Positions 27,294 through 35,425 of a stretch of 64,000 nucleotides of DNA are shown here, piece after piece. The stretch comes from Dryocola sp036489025 (GTDB lineage: Bacteria > Pseudomonadota > Gammaproteobacteria > Enterobacterales > Enterobacteriaceae), in the NCBI GenBank assembly GCA_036489025.1, contig DASXGN010000047.1:124001-188000 (forward strand), given 5' to 3'. A program made the translations under genes and the position numbers. Each line of letters begins with the position of its first letter. The stretch's first letter is position 1. The notes under the pieces were generated by a model that saw only the letters and a program-made list of their open reading frames with translations, searched no databases and was not told the origin of the DNA.

Positions 27294-27307
27294 TTGATCC
27301 TGCAACG
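27294..27307 (+). promoter_or_regulatory. Candidate FNR site upstream of nap
   Basis: The left half TTGAT is perfect; the right half (CAACG) is degenerate. Its centre is exactly 20 bp upstream of the centre of the NarP site, the spacing known for E. coli napF (-64.5 and -44.5). Position, rather than sequence alone, supports it. Confidence 0.4.
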
Positions 27308-27312
27308 GCATT

Positions 27313-27328
27313 TACCCCTTTAGGGGGA
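27313..27328 (+). promoter_or_regulatory. NarP 7-2-7 operator of the nap operon
   Basis: TACCCCT-TT-AGGGGGA: the first heptamer fits TACYYMT perfectly and the inverted second fits AKRRGTA in 6 of 7. The 7-2-7 arrangement is the one NarP recognises. By analogy with E. coli (-44.5) the start would be near 27365, with -10 sequence TAACGT at 27353-27358. Confidence 0.8.
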
Positions 27329-27461
27329 TGCCTTAACTACCCCTTTGTCACATAACGTTACGCTCATTAAAAACCCGTAAAAAATTACGGAATTAAAAGC
27401 GATGTATTTGCGAGCCGCATGCAGAACGTACGGCTCGTTTGTGATGCAAGGACGTACTTTT

Positions 27462-27953
27462 ATGGCAAACCTTTCCCGACGCGGGTTACTCACCGGCAGC
27501 TGGCGCAGCAGCGCGACAGTTTTTCGACCTCCGTGGAGCGGGGACGAAACCCATTTTCTGGTGGAATGTATCCGCTGTAACGAGTGCCTGCCGGTCTGTG
27601 AGACTCGCGTTTTGCGGCGCGGGCAGGGCGGCTATCCGGAAGTCGATTTCAGCAGCGGTGAATGCACATTTTGCTATGCCTGCGCTGAGGCCTGTCCGCA
27701 AAAACTCTTTTACGCGCGTGAAACGCAGCCCTGGGAACATTCACTTTCCGTTAGCGAAAGCTGCCTGGCCTACAGCGGTGTGGAATGCCGCAGCTGTCAG
27801 GATGCCTGCGAAACCCAGGTCATCACGTTTCGCCCTTCCGCGCAGGGCGTCGCTTTACCCCAACTTAACCACTCTGCGTGCAGCGCATGCGGAGCCTGTA
27901 TCGCCGGATGTCCGGCATCCGCCCTAACGATGAGGCACGCTGATGCAAACTAG
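27462..27953 (+). CDS. napF: Ferredoxin-type protein NapF
   Basis: NapF is a cytoplasmic iron-sulfur protein that interacts with NapA during its maturation. The 163 residues compare with 164 in E. coli. Four CxxCxxxC-type motifs or parts are visible (CIRCNECLPVC, CTFCYACAEAC, CRSCQDAC, CSACGACIAGC), enough for several [4Fe-4S] clusters. Start MANLSRRGLLTG at 27462 follows AAGGACGTACTTTT; an ATG 20 codons upstream lies in the leader hairpin. It is the first gene of napFDAGHBC and overlaps napD by 11 bp. Confidence 0.95.
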   Translation: MANLSRRGLLTGSWRSSATVFRPPWSGDETHFLVECIRCNECLPVCETRVLRRGQGGYPEVDFSSGECTFCYACAEACPQKLFYARETQPWEHSLSVSESCLAYSGVECRSCQDACETQVITFRPSAQGVALPQLNHSACSACGACIAGCPASALTMRHADAN

Positions 27954-28206
27954 CTGGCACGTCTGTGGCCTGGTCGTCCAGGCGCATCCCCAACATATTT
28001 CTGCCGTAAGCGCCGCCCTGAGCGAGCTTGACGGCAGCGAAGTCGCCGCCAGCGATGCCGAACACGGCAAGCTGGTGGTGGTGATGGAGGCAGCGCGCAG
28101 CGACGTGCTGCTCAGCCAAATTGAGTCGGCACGCAATATTGCAAACGTGCTGGCGGTGTCGCTGGTTTATCACCAGCAGGATGAGCAAGGTGAGGAAACA
28201 CCATGA
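27943..28206 (+). CDS. napD: NapA maturation chaperone NapD
   Basis: NapD binds the twin-arginine signal peptide of NapA and holds back export until cofactor loading is complete. The 87 residues equal E. coli NapD, with the ferredoxin-like fold and the conserved end VLAVSLVYHQQDEQGEETP. Its start lies inside the end of napF and its stop overlaps the napA start by 4 bp, so translation is likely coupled. Confidence 0.95.
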   Translation: MQTSWHVCGLVVQAHPQHISAVSAALSELDGSEVAASDAEHGKLVVVMEAARSDVLLSQIESARNIANVLAVSLVYHQQDEQGEETP

Positions 28207-30689
28207 AACTCAGTCGTCGTAGTTTTATGAAAGCGAACGCCGTCGCGGCAGCCGCAGCGGCTGCTGGCCTGAGCGTGCCGAGCGTGGCCCGGGCGGTGGT
28301 CGGAAAACAAGATGCTATCAAATGGGATAAAGCCCCGTGCCGCTTCTGCGGAACAGGCTGCGGCGTGCTGGTCGGCACGCAGAATGGCCGCATTGTGGCA
28401 AGCCAGGGCGATCCGGATGCACCGGTCAACCGTGGGCTGAACTGCATTAAAGGCTATTTCCTGCCAAAAATTATGTACGGAAAAGATCGTCTGACCCAGC
28501 CGCTGCTGCGTATGAAAGACGGCCAGTACGACAAAGAAGGCGAATTTGCCCCGATTAGCTGGGAGCAGGCCTTCGACATTATGGCCGATAAGTTTAAAAC
28601 CAGCCTGAAAGAGAAAGGGCCGGACGCCATCGGCATGTTCGGTTCCGGGCAGTGGACGGTGTGGGAAGGCTACGCGGCGGCCAAGCTGTTTAAAGCCGGT
28701 TTCCGCTCCAACAATATCGACCCGAACGCGCGTCACTGCATGGCCTCGGCGGTAGTGGGCTTCATGCGTACCTTCGGGATGGATGAGCCGATGGGCTGCT
28801 ATGACGATATCGAGCAGGCTGACGCCTTCGTGCTCTGGGGCTCCAACATGGCGGAGATGCACCCGATTTTGTGGTCGCGCATCACCAACCGCCGCCTGTC
28901 CGACGAAAACGTCAACGTTGCCGTGCTGTCGACCTTCCAGCACCGCAGCTTTGAGCTGGCGGACAACGGCATGGTCTTCACGCCGCAGAGCGATCTGGTC
29001 ATCCTGAACTACATCGCCAACTACATTATTCAAAACGACGCGATTAACGAGTCGTTCTTCAAACAGCACGTTAACCTGCGCAAAGGCGTGACGGATATTG
29101 GCTACGGCCTGCGTCCGACCCACCCGCTTGAAAAAGCGGCTAAAAACCCGGGTTCCGACGCGTCCGAGCCGATGAGCTTCGACGAGTACAAAACCTTTGT
29201 GGCGGAGTACACGCTGGAAAAAACCAGTGAGATGAGCGGCGTGCCGAAAGATCAGCTCGAAGCGCTGGCGAAGCTGTATGCCGATCCGAAGAAAAAGGTT
29301 ATCTCCTACTGGACGATGGGCTTCAACCAGCATACGCGCGGCGTCTGGGCCAACAACCTCGTTTACAACCTACACCTGCTGACCGGGAAAATTTCCCAGC
29401 CAGGCTGCGGGCCGTTCTCCCTGACCGGCCAGCCTTCGGCGTGCGGCACCGCGCGTGAGGTCGGTACGTTCGCGCACCGTTTACCGGCGGACATGGTTGT
29501 GACTAACGAGAAGCACCGCGAAATCGCGGAAAATATGTGGAAGCTGCCTGCGGGCACTATCCCGGCGAAGGTCGGACTGCATGCGGTTGCGCAGGATCGC
29601 GCGCTGAAAGACGGCAAGCTGAACGTGTACTGGGTGATGTGTAACAACAACATGCAGGCCGGGCCGAATATTAACGAAGACCGCATGCCGGGCTGGCGCG
29701 ATCCGCGCAACTTCGTGATTGTTTCCGATCCTTATCCAACCATCAGCGCCCTGGCGGCGGATTTGATCCTGCCGACGGCGATGTGGGTCGAAAAAGAAGG
29801 AGCCTACGGCAACGCCGAGCGCCGCACGCAGTTCTGGCGTCAGCAGGTTCCGGCTCCGGGCGAAGCGAAATCCGACCTCTGGCAGCTGGTGCAGTTTGCG
29901 AAACGCTTTAAGGTTGAAGAAGTCTGGCCTGCCGACCTTATCGAGAAAAAGCCGGAATACCGCGGCAAGACGCTGTTCGACGTGCTGTTTGCCAGCGAAG
30001 CGGTCAGCAAGTTCCCGCTGAGCGAACTGGCGGAAGATCAGCTTAACGATGAGTCTCGCGAGCTGGGCTTCTACCTGCAAAAGGGCCTGTTTGAAGAGTA
30101 CGCCGCCTTTGGTCGCGGACACGGCCACGACCTGGCTCCGTTTGACGATTACCACAAAGCGCGCGGTTTACGCTGGCCGGTCGTTAACGGCAAAGAAACC
30201 CAGTGGCGCTACAGCGAAGGCAACGATCCTTACGTCAAAGCCGGGGAAGGATTCAAATTTTACGGCAAGCCCGACGGCAAGGCGGTGATCTTCGCGCTGC
30301 CGTTCGAACCGGCGGCGGAAGAGCCTGACCAGCAATACGACCTGTGGCTGTCCACCGGCCGCGTGCTTGAGCACTGGCACACCGGCAGCATGACCCGCCG
30401 CGTACCCGAGCTGCACCGCGCCTTCCCGGAGGCCGTGCTGTTTATCCATCCTTTGGATGCCAAATCGCGTGACCTGAAGCGCGGCGACAAAGTGAAGGTC
30501 ATTTCCCGTCGCGGAGAGGTCATCTCGATTGTCGAAACCCGTGGCCGCAACAAGCCGCCGCAGGGGCTGGTGTACATGCCGTTCTTCGATGCCGCGCAGC
30601 TGGTGAATAACCTGACGCTCGACGCGACCGATCCGCTCTCGAAAGAGACGGATTTCAAGAAGTGCGCCGTGAAGCTGGCGAAGGTCTAA
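28203..30689 (+). CDS. napA: Periplasmic nitrate reductase, catalytic subunit
   Basis: NapA reduces nitrate to nitrite in the periplasm using Mo-bis-MGD and one [4Fe-4S] cluster. The 828 residues equal E. coli NapA. The Tat signal is SRRSFMKANAV at residues 4-14, with cleavage expected near residue 31. The cluster ligands are in CRFCGTGCGVLV and the later RGLNCIKGY. The Mo-ligand Cys lies in ARHCMASAVVGF near residue 180. Electrons arrive through NapC to NapB, encoded downstream. Confidence 0.98.
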   Translation: MKLSRRSFMKANAVAAAAAAAGLSVPSVARAVVGKQDAIKWDKAPCRFCGTGCGVLVGTQNGRIVASQGDPDAPVNRGLNCIKGYFLPKIMYGKDRLTQPLLRMKDGQYDKEGEFAPISWEQAFDIMADKFKTSLKEKGPDAIGMFGSGQWTVWEGYAAAKLFKAGFRSNNIDPNARHCMASAVVGFMRTFGMDEPMGCYDDIEQADAFVLWGSNMAEMHPILWSRITNRRLSDENVNVAVLSTFQHRSFELADNGMVFTPQSDLVILNYIANYIIQNDAINESFFKQHVNLRKGVTDIGYGLRPTHPLEKAAKNPGSDASEPMSFDEYKTFVAEYTLEKTSEMSGVPKDQLEALAKLYADPKKKVISYWTMGFNQHTRGVWANNLVYNLHLLTGKISQPGCGPFSLTGQPSACGTAREVGTFAHRLPADMVVTNEKHREIAENMWKLPAGTIPAKVGLHAVAQDRALKDGKLNVYWVMCNNNMQAGPNINEDRMPGWRDPRNFVIVSDPYPTISALAADLILPTAMWVEKEGAYGNAERRTQFWRQQVPAPGEAKSDLWQLVQFAKRFKVEEVWPADLIEKKPEYRGKTLFDVLFASEAVSKFPLSELAEDQLNDESRELGFYLQKGLFEEYAAFGRGHGHDLAPFDDYHKARGLRWPVVNGKETQWRYSEGNDPYVKAGEGFKFYGKPDGKAVIFALPFEPAAEEPDQQYDLWLSTGRVLEHWHTGSMTRRVPELHRAFPEAVLFIHPLDAKSRDLKRGDKVKVISRRGEVISIVETRGRNKPPQGLVYMPFFDAAQLVNNLTLDATDPLSKETDFKKCAVKLAKV

Positions 30690-30695
30690 TCCGCC

Positions 30696-31385
30696 GTGTC
30701 CCGCGCCGATAAAACTCAGCCCGCACGGCGCCGCTTTCTGCGCGATGTCGCGCGGGCCGCGGGCGGGCTTGCCGCCGTCACCGTGACTCTGGGGCTGCAA
30801 CAGCAGACCGCCAGGGCTCAGGGGGTGCGGCTGCGTCCGCCCGGTGCGCTGGGTGAAGCGGCGTTTTCCCGCGCCTGCGTGCGCTGTGGCCAGTGCGTAC
30901 AGGCTTGCCCGTACGACACGCTGAAGCTGGCTACGCTGGCCTCGGGTTTATCGGCCGGCACGCCGTATTTCGTGGCTCGGGATGTTCCTTGCGAAATGTG
31001 CGAGGACATCCCCTGCGCCAAAGTTTGCCCGAGCGGCGCGCTCGACGCTGATATCGAGTCAATCGATGAGGCGCGGATGGGGCTGGCGGTTCTGCTGGAT
31101 CACGAAAACTGTCTGAACTTCCAGGGGCTGCGCTGCGACGTTTGTTATCGCGTCTGCCCGTCCATCGACAAAGCCATCACGCTGGAGCTGGATCGCAATA
31201 TGCGCACCGGCAAGCATGCGCGCTTTTTACCGACGGTTCACAGCGCTGCCTGTACCGGCTGCGGCAAGTGCGAAAAGGCCTGCGTGCTGGAAGAAGCGGC
31301 AATCAAAGTGCTGCCGAGGTCGCTGGCAAAAGGGGAACTGGGCCACCACTACCGCTTTAGCTGGCTGGAGGGGAAAGATGGCTAA
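30696..31385 (+). CDS. napG: Ferredoxin-type quinol dehydrogenase component NapG
   Basis: NapG is a periplasmic iron-sulfur protein that, with NapH, passes electrons from quinol (mainly ubiquinol) to NapC/NapB. The 229 residues (E. coli 231) begin at a GTG with a Tat motif RRRFLRDVARAAGG. Four [4Fe-4S] motifs are visible, including CVRCGQCVQACPYD, CEMCEDIPCAKVCPSG and CTGCGKCEKAC. The gene overlaps napH by 8 bp. Confidence 0.95.
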   Translation: MSRADKTQPARRRFLRDVARAAGGLAAVTVTLGLQQQTARAQGVRLRPPGALGEAAFSRACVRCGQCVQACPYDTLKLATLASGLSAGTPYFVARDVPCEMCEDIPCAKVCPSGALDADIESIDEARMGLAVLLDHENCLNFQGLRCDVCYRVCPSIDKAITLELDRNMRTGKHARFLPTVHSAACTGCGKCEKACVLEEAAIKVLPRSLAKGELGHHYRFSWLEGKDG

Positions 31386-32241
31386 CCATAAGCAGGATGC
31401 CGGGCGCGATGCCGTCGCGAAGAAAGGCTGGTTGCGCAGCCATAAGTGGCTGCTGATGCGGCGTTTTACGCAGCTCATCGTGCTGGGGATGTTTCTCAGC
31501 GGCCCTTTGCTGGGCGTGTGGATCCTTCACGGTAACTACAGCAGCAGCCTGCTGCTGGATACGGTGCCGCTAAGCGATCCGTTGATGGTGCTGCAAAGCC
31601 TGCTGAGCGGGCATCTTCCCGCCGTGCTGGCGCTGAGCGGAGCGGCAATGGTGGCGGGCGGCTACGCGCTGCTGGGCAAGCGAGTTTTCTGCGGCTGGAT
31701 TTGTCCGGTTAATCCTCTCACCGACCTCGCCGCCTGGCTGCGTCGCAAAACGGGTTTTAACGCCTCGGCTTCTCTGCCGCGCTGGCTGCGCTATCTGCTG
31801 CTGGCGATGGTGCTGGCGGGAAGCGCGCTTACCGGCACGCTGCTGTGGGAGTGGATTAATCCCGTTTCGCTGATGGGGCGAGGGTTGATCTTTGGCTTTG
31901 GCGCGGGGATTGGGCTGCTGATAGTCCTGTTTTTATTCGATTTAGCCGTGGTTGAACACGGCTGGTGCGGCCATCTTTGCCCGCTCGGGGCGCTGTATGG
32001 CGTGCTGGGCAGCAAGGGCGCGTTTGAGGTGAAAACCTCCGGGCGAGAAGACTGTACGCGCTGTATGGATTGTTTTCACGTTTGCCCGGAGCCGCAGATC
32101 CTGCGCGCCCCGGTACTGGATAAACACAGCCCGGCGCGGGTAACGAGCCGCGACTGCCTGAACTGCGGTCGCTGCATCGATATCTGCCCCGAGGATGTTT
32201 TCAAAATAACTATACGATGGAGTTCGGGAGCAAAATCATGA
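31378..32241 (+). CDS. napH: Membrane ferredoxin-type protein NapH
   Basis: NapH is an inner-membrane iron-sulfur protein forming a quinol-oxidising unit with NapG. The 287 residues equal E. coli NapH when started at MANHKQDAGRDAVAKKG (31378); a longer frame from 31216 runs inside napG and is rejected. Four membrane segments, cytoplasmic CGWICPVNP and CGHLCPLGA motifs, and two C-terminal [4Fe-4S] motifs (CTRCMDCFHVCP, CLNCGRCIDICP) are present. It overlaps napB by 4 bp. Confidence 0.95.
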   Translation: MANHKQDAGRDAVAKKGWLRSHKWLLMRRFTQLIVLGMFLSGPLLGVWILHGNYSSSLLLDTVPLSDPLMVLQSLLSGHLPAVLALSGAAMVAGGYALLGKRVFCGWICPVNPLTDLAAWLRRKTGFNASASLPRWLRYLLLAMVLAGSALTGTLLWEWINPVSLMGRGLIFGFGAGIGLLIVLFLFDLAVVEHGWCGHLCPLGALYGVLGSKGAFEVKTSGREDCTRCMDCFHVCPEPQILRAPVLDKHSPARVTSRDCLNCGRCIDICPEDVFKITIRWSSGAKS

Positions 32242-32687
32242 AAAGCCATGTCCTGACAAAGGCGTTACTTCAATGGATGGCGGCGTTAACCCTGGTGGTG
32301 AGCGGCGCATTATGGGCGGCAAACTCGGTGGATTTTAATCAGTCCCCGGAAGTGTCCGGCACGCCGGAAGGTTCGGTACGCATGCCGAAGCAGCAGGATC
32401 GCATGGCGCTGAACTATGTGAACCAGCCGCCGATGATCCCGCACAGCGTGGACGGCTACCAGGTGACGACCAACACTAACCGCTGCCTGCAGTGCCACGG
32501 CGTGGAGCATTACCGCACCACCGGCGCACCGCGTATTAGCCCAACTCACTTTATGGACAGCGACGGCAAAGTGCTGTCAAACGTGGCGCCGCGCCGCTAC
32601 TTCTGCCTGCAGTGTCACGTGCCGCAAACCGACGCTGCGCCAATCGTCGAGAATACCTTTACGCCGTCTAAAGGCTTTGGGAAATAG
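32238..32687 (+). CDS. napB: Periplasmic nitrate reductase diheme cytochrome c subunit
   Basis: NapB passes electrons to NapA. The 149 residues equal E. coli NapB from the ATG at 32238 (MKSHVLTKALLQW), in an ATGA overlap with napH. A signal peptide ends near SGALWA (residue 28). Two heme c motifs, CLQCH (residues near 83 and 122), and the upstream conserved PPMIPHSVDGY and SPTHFMDSDG are visible. Heme attachment needs Ccm proteins, whose genes are not next to this operon. Confidence 0.96.
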   Translation: MKSHVLTKALLQWMAALTLVVSGALWAANSVDFNQSPEVSGTPEGSVRMPKQQDRMALNYVNQPPMIPHSVDGYQVTTNTNRCLQCHGVEHYRTTGAPRISPTHFMDSDGKVLSNVAPRRYFCLQCHVPQTDAAPIVENTFTPSKGFGK

Positions 32688-32695
32688 AGGCCGAT

Positions 32696-33298
32696 ATGGA
32701 TAAATCAAACCGTAAACCTGGCGTTATCCGCCGCATCTGGCAGTGGTGGCGTCGTCCAAGCCGTCTCGCGCTGGGTACGCTGCTGCTGATTGGCTTTGCT
32801 GCGGGCATCATTTTCTGGGGCGGATTTAATACCGGTATGGAAATGACCAACCGCGAAGAGTTTTGCATCAGCTGCCATGAAATGCGCGCCAACGTATACC
32901 AGGAGTATATGGAAACGGTGCACTACAACAACCGCAGCGGCGTGCGCGCAACCTGCCCGGACTGCCACGTGCCGCATGAATGGGTGCCGAAGATGATCCG
33001 CAAACTTCAGGCCAGCAAGGAGCTGTACGCGAAAGCCTTCGGCCTGATTGATACGCCGCAGAAGTTCGACGATCATCGCCTGGCGATGGCGCAGAACGAA
33101 TGGCGAAGGATGAAGAATAACAACTCCCAGGAGTGCCGGAACTGCCACAACTTCGACTATATGGATTTGACCGCGCAGAAAACCGTGGCGGCGAAGATGC
33201 ACGACCAGGCGATCAAAGACGGACAGACCTGCGTCGACTGTCACAAAGGCATCGCGCACAAGCTGCCGGACATGCGCGAGGTCAAGAACGGGTTTTAA
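32696..33298 (+). CDS. napC: Membrane-anchored tetraheme quinol dehydrogenase NapC
   Basis: NapC takes electrons from menaquinol at the periplasmic face and gives them to NapB. The 200 residues equal E. coli NapC. One N-terminal membrane anchor (LALGTLLLIGFAAGIIFWGG) is followed by four heme c motifs: CISCH, CPDCH, CRNCH and CVDCH. It ends the operon; a strong terminator follows and no ccm genes are downstream, unlike E. coli. Confidence 0.97.
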   Translation: MDKSNRKPGVIRRIWQWWRRPSRLALGTLLLIGFAAGIIFWGGFNTGMEMTNREEFCISCHEMRANVYQEYMETVHYNNRSGVRATCPDCHVPHEWVPKMIRKLQASKELYAKAFGLIDTPQKFDDHRLAMAQNEWRRMKNNNSQECRNCHNFDYMDLTAQKTVAAKMHDQAIKDGQTCVDCHKGIAHKLPDMREVKNGF

Positions 33299-33347
33299 AT
33301 AGCGCCAATCTGGCTGATTCCTTTTCGTCCCTCTACTGAAAAATGCC

Positions 33348-33391
33348 CGGCAATATAGTCATTATTTAATGATTATATTGCCGTTTTTTTT
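33348..33391 (+). terminator. Terminator of the nap operon
   Basis: A long stem, CGGCAATATA and TATATTGCCG with inner TCATTA/TAATGA, is followed by eight T. It isolates nap from the chemoreceptor gene. Confidence 0.93.
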
Positions 33392-33511
33392 GCCTCTGAT
33401 AGCCAGCACGCTGCCGGTCAGCTCTTCAACGATGATTGTTCTCTTCAGCTTCGGAGAGTCATTATTTGCACGCCACGGGCAATTATTCATCATTAGCATA
33501 AAAATTAATCC

Positions 33512-33538
33512 AACAGTTTTCCGTAGCCTAACCGATGT
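33512..33538 (+). promoter_or_regulatory. Candidate sigma-28 (FliA) promoter of the chemoreceptor gene
   Basis: AACAGTTT (6 of 8 to TAAAGTTT), exactly 11 bases, then ACCGATGT (5 of 8 to GCCGATAA, with CCGAT intact). It ends 54 bp before the chemoreceptor ATG. Chemoreceptor genes are normally class-3 flagellar genes. Confidence 0.6.
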
Positions 33539-33592
33539 AACTTTTAATAGTTACGAAAATGGATGACAGGTAAATTTTATGGAGAGCAGAAT

Positions 33593-35200
33593 ATGTTGGG
33601 TCGTATAAAAATTGTTACCAGCTTGATGATCCTTTTGGGAGTGTTTGTTTTTTTACAGGCCTTATCGGGCGGCCTGTTTTTCAATGCTCTAAAAAATGCA
33701 CAGGATGATTTTTCACAGCAGCAAACTATTCGGCATGAGCAGGTATCTTTAAACAATACGTGGTCGGCTCTGCTGCAGACTCGCAATACCTTAAGCCGCG
33801 CCGGTTCCCGATTCTTGCTGTTAAATGATACTCCTGACGCCGCATCAACGAGTGAAATCAAGGCCGGGTTGAATAGTCTGCTTGGGCAGGCAAAAACATA
33901 CCTTAAAGTGGCCGAGGAAAGCTGGGGAATTTATAACGCAATTCCCCATGAATTAATTATAAATCAGGACGATTTTCGCCAGATAGAAGAAAAATATACC
34001 CGTTACCACGATGCACTTGTTGAGTTGGTGAAGTTTCTTGAGGCGGGGAAAATAACAGAATTTCTCGATCAGCCTACGCAAAGATATCAGGATGAATTTG
34101 AATCTAAACTGAACATCTTTCTTGAAAATAATGACAGGCTCTTTAACGATACGGTTACTCAAAACAAAGCCTCATACGGGCAGGCCCTTTGGGGACTCAT
34201 CATTATGTCCTGTATAGTGACGATGGTCGTTATTTTTGCCTGGCTAAGTCTGCAAAGGTCGTTGGTTGCCCCGTTGAAAAAGCTGATTGTCAGTATTCGG
34301 CATATTGCAAAAGGCGATCTTGTTCGAAAGATTGACGTCGAGAGTTCGAATGAGATCGGCCAGCTTGCTGCCAGCCTAAGCCATATGCAGTCAGAGCTTA
34401 TCAACACGGTAAGCGGCGTGCGCGAGAGTGCAGAAGCCATTTTTACCGGTGCCAGCGAAATTTCGCTGGGAAATAACGATCTTTCTTCCCGCACCGAGCA
34501 GCAGGCAGCCTCCCTGGAGGAAACGGCGGCCAGCATGGAGGAATTAACGGCGACGGTTAAGCAGAACGCGGAGAATGCCTCTCAGGCAAGCCAGCTGGCG
34601 CTAAATGCCACGGAGATTGCCCAACGAGGCGGTAAAGTCGTGGGTAATGTGGTAAGCACGATGAACGATATTGCCAGCAGTTCTCAAAAAATTGCTGATA
34701 TTACCAACGTTATTGACGGTATCGCTTTCCAGACTAACATTCTGGCCCTTAATGCCGCAGTTGAAGCCGCACGCGCGGGTGAACAAGGCCGTGGTTTTGC
34801 GGTTGTTGCTAGTGAGGTTCGTAACCTGGCACAGCGCAGCGCGCAGGCAGCAAAAGAAATAAAAGGCCTAATAGAGGATTCCGTTAGTAAGGTAGATGCC
34901 GGGGCAAATCTGGTAGGAACTGCCGGTAAAACGATGAGTGAAATCGTGGATGCCGTAAGTAGCGTAACTGGCATCATGAGTGAAATTGCCTCCGCATCAG
35001 ATGAGCAAAGCCGTGGCATCGATCAGGTTGCCATTGCTGTGACTGAAATGGATCGGGTCACGCAGCAGAATGCTTCGCTGGTGGAAGAGTCTGCGGCGGC
35101 TGCGGCTGCGCTTGAAGTTCAGGCAAGCCGTCTTACACAGGCCGTTTCGGTATTTCGAGTGAATCATCGGTCCGACAGTAACGCCGGAATAGCCGATTGA
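33593..35200 (+). CDS. Methyl-accepting chemotaxis protein, Tsr-like
   Basis: A 535-residue chemoreceptor close to E. coli Tsr (551) in its start MLGRIKIVTSLMILLGVF. Two membrane helices flank a periplasmic four-helix bundle. The amino-acid ligand residues of Tsr are kept at Arg64, Arg69, Arg73 and in the QPTQ loop, but Asn68 is Ser. HAMP, methylation helices (TEQQAASLEETAASMEEL) and the signalling hairpin (GIAFQTNILALNAAVEAARAG, here in two overlapping blocks) follow. It lacks the C-terminal NWETF pentapeptide that docks CheR/CheB. An amino-acid sensor is likely; the exact ligand is open. No che or flagellar genes are near. Confidence 0.9.
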   Translation: MLGRIKIVTSLMILLGVFVFLQALSGGLFFNALKNAQDDFSQQQTIRHEQVSLNNTWSALLQTRNTLSRAGSRFLLLNDTPDAASTSEIKAGLNSLLGQAKTYLKVAEESWGIYNAIPHELIINQDDFRQIEEKYTRYHDALVELVKFLEAGKITEFLDQPTQRYQDEFESKLNIFLENNDRLFNDTVTQNKASYGQALWGLIIMSCIVTMVVIFAWLSLQRSLVAPLKKLIVSIRHIAKGDLVRKIDVESSNEIGQLAASLSHMQSELINTVSGVRESAEAIFTGASEISLGNNDLSSRTEQQAASLEETAASMEELTATVKQNAENASQASQLALNATEIAQRGGKVVGNVVSTMNDIASSSQKIADITNVIDGIAFQTNILALNAAVEAARAGEQGRGFAVVASEVRNLAQRSAQAAKEIKGLIEDSVSKVDAGANLVGTAGKTMSEIVDAVSSVTGIMSEIASASDEQSRGIDQVAIAVTEMDRVTQQNASLVEESAAAAAALEVQASRLTQAVSVFRVNHRSDSNAGIAD

Positions 35201-35425
35201 GTAAACCCGGCCTCGGAGCTGGCAGGAATCGAGCGAATGGCAGGAAATATGTTGCTTCTGCCATGAGCTGACGGCTGAGGAGCAGAGTCTGCAATGTTTT
35301 GATCGTCCGATTTTCTCAGGCTCCAGGAACAATTCTTGCGAAAAAATGGAAGGGAAAAACAGGCAAGACAAACCTCGCTCTTAGGCCTATGATTACCGGC
35401 TCCCTTAGCCAGCAGCGGAGCCCGC

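Larger units (their letters stand above)
26963..27461. other. 499-bp regulatory region between narQ and napF
   Basis: No supported gene is seen; two short ORFs at 27048-27355 have no recognisable features. It must hold the narQP promoter and the nap promoter. It contains a NarP-type 7-2-7 site, an FNR-like half-site, an extra heptamer TACCCCT at 27338-27344, a GC-rich hairpin CCTCCT-CCGGG-AGGAGG at 27093-27109 and a leader hairpin CGAGCCG/CGGCTCG at 27411-27437. Confidence 0.7.

Noticed and set aside
27048..27355. Two short plus-strand frames between narQ and napF
   Set aside because: They cover the regulatory sites of nap and show no motif or family; considered non-coding.
28170..29333. 387-codon minus-strand frame opposite napA
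   Set aside because: Antisense shadow of napA with low-complexity His/Arg/Phe composition and no family resemblance.
33593..35200. Calling the chemoreceptor Tsr itself
   Set aside because: Location, Asn68 to Ser and loss of the NWETF tail argue for a paralogue; a gene symbol was withheld.
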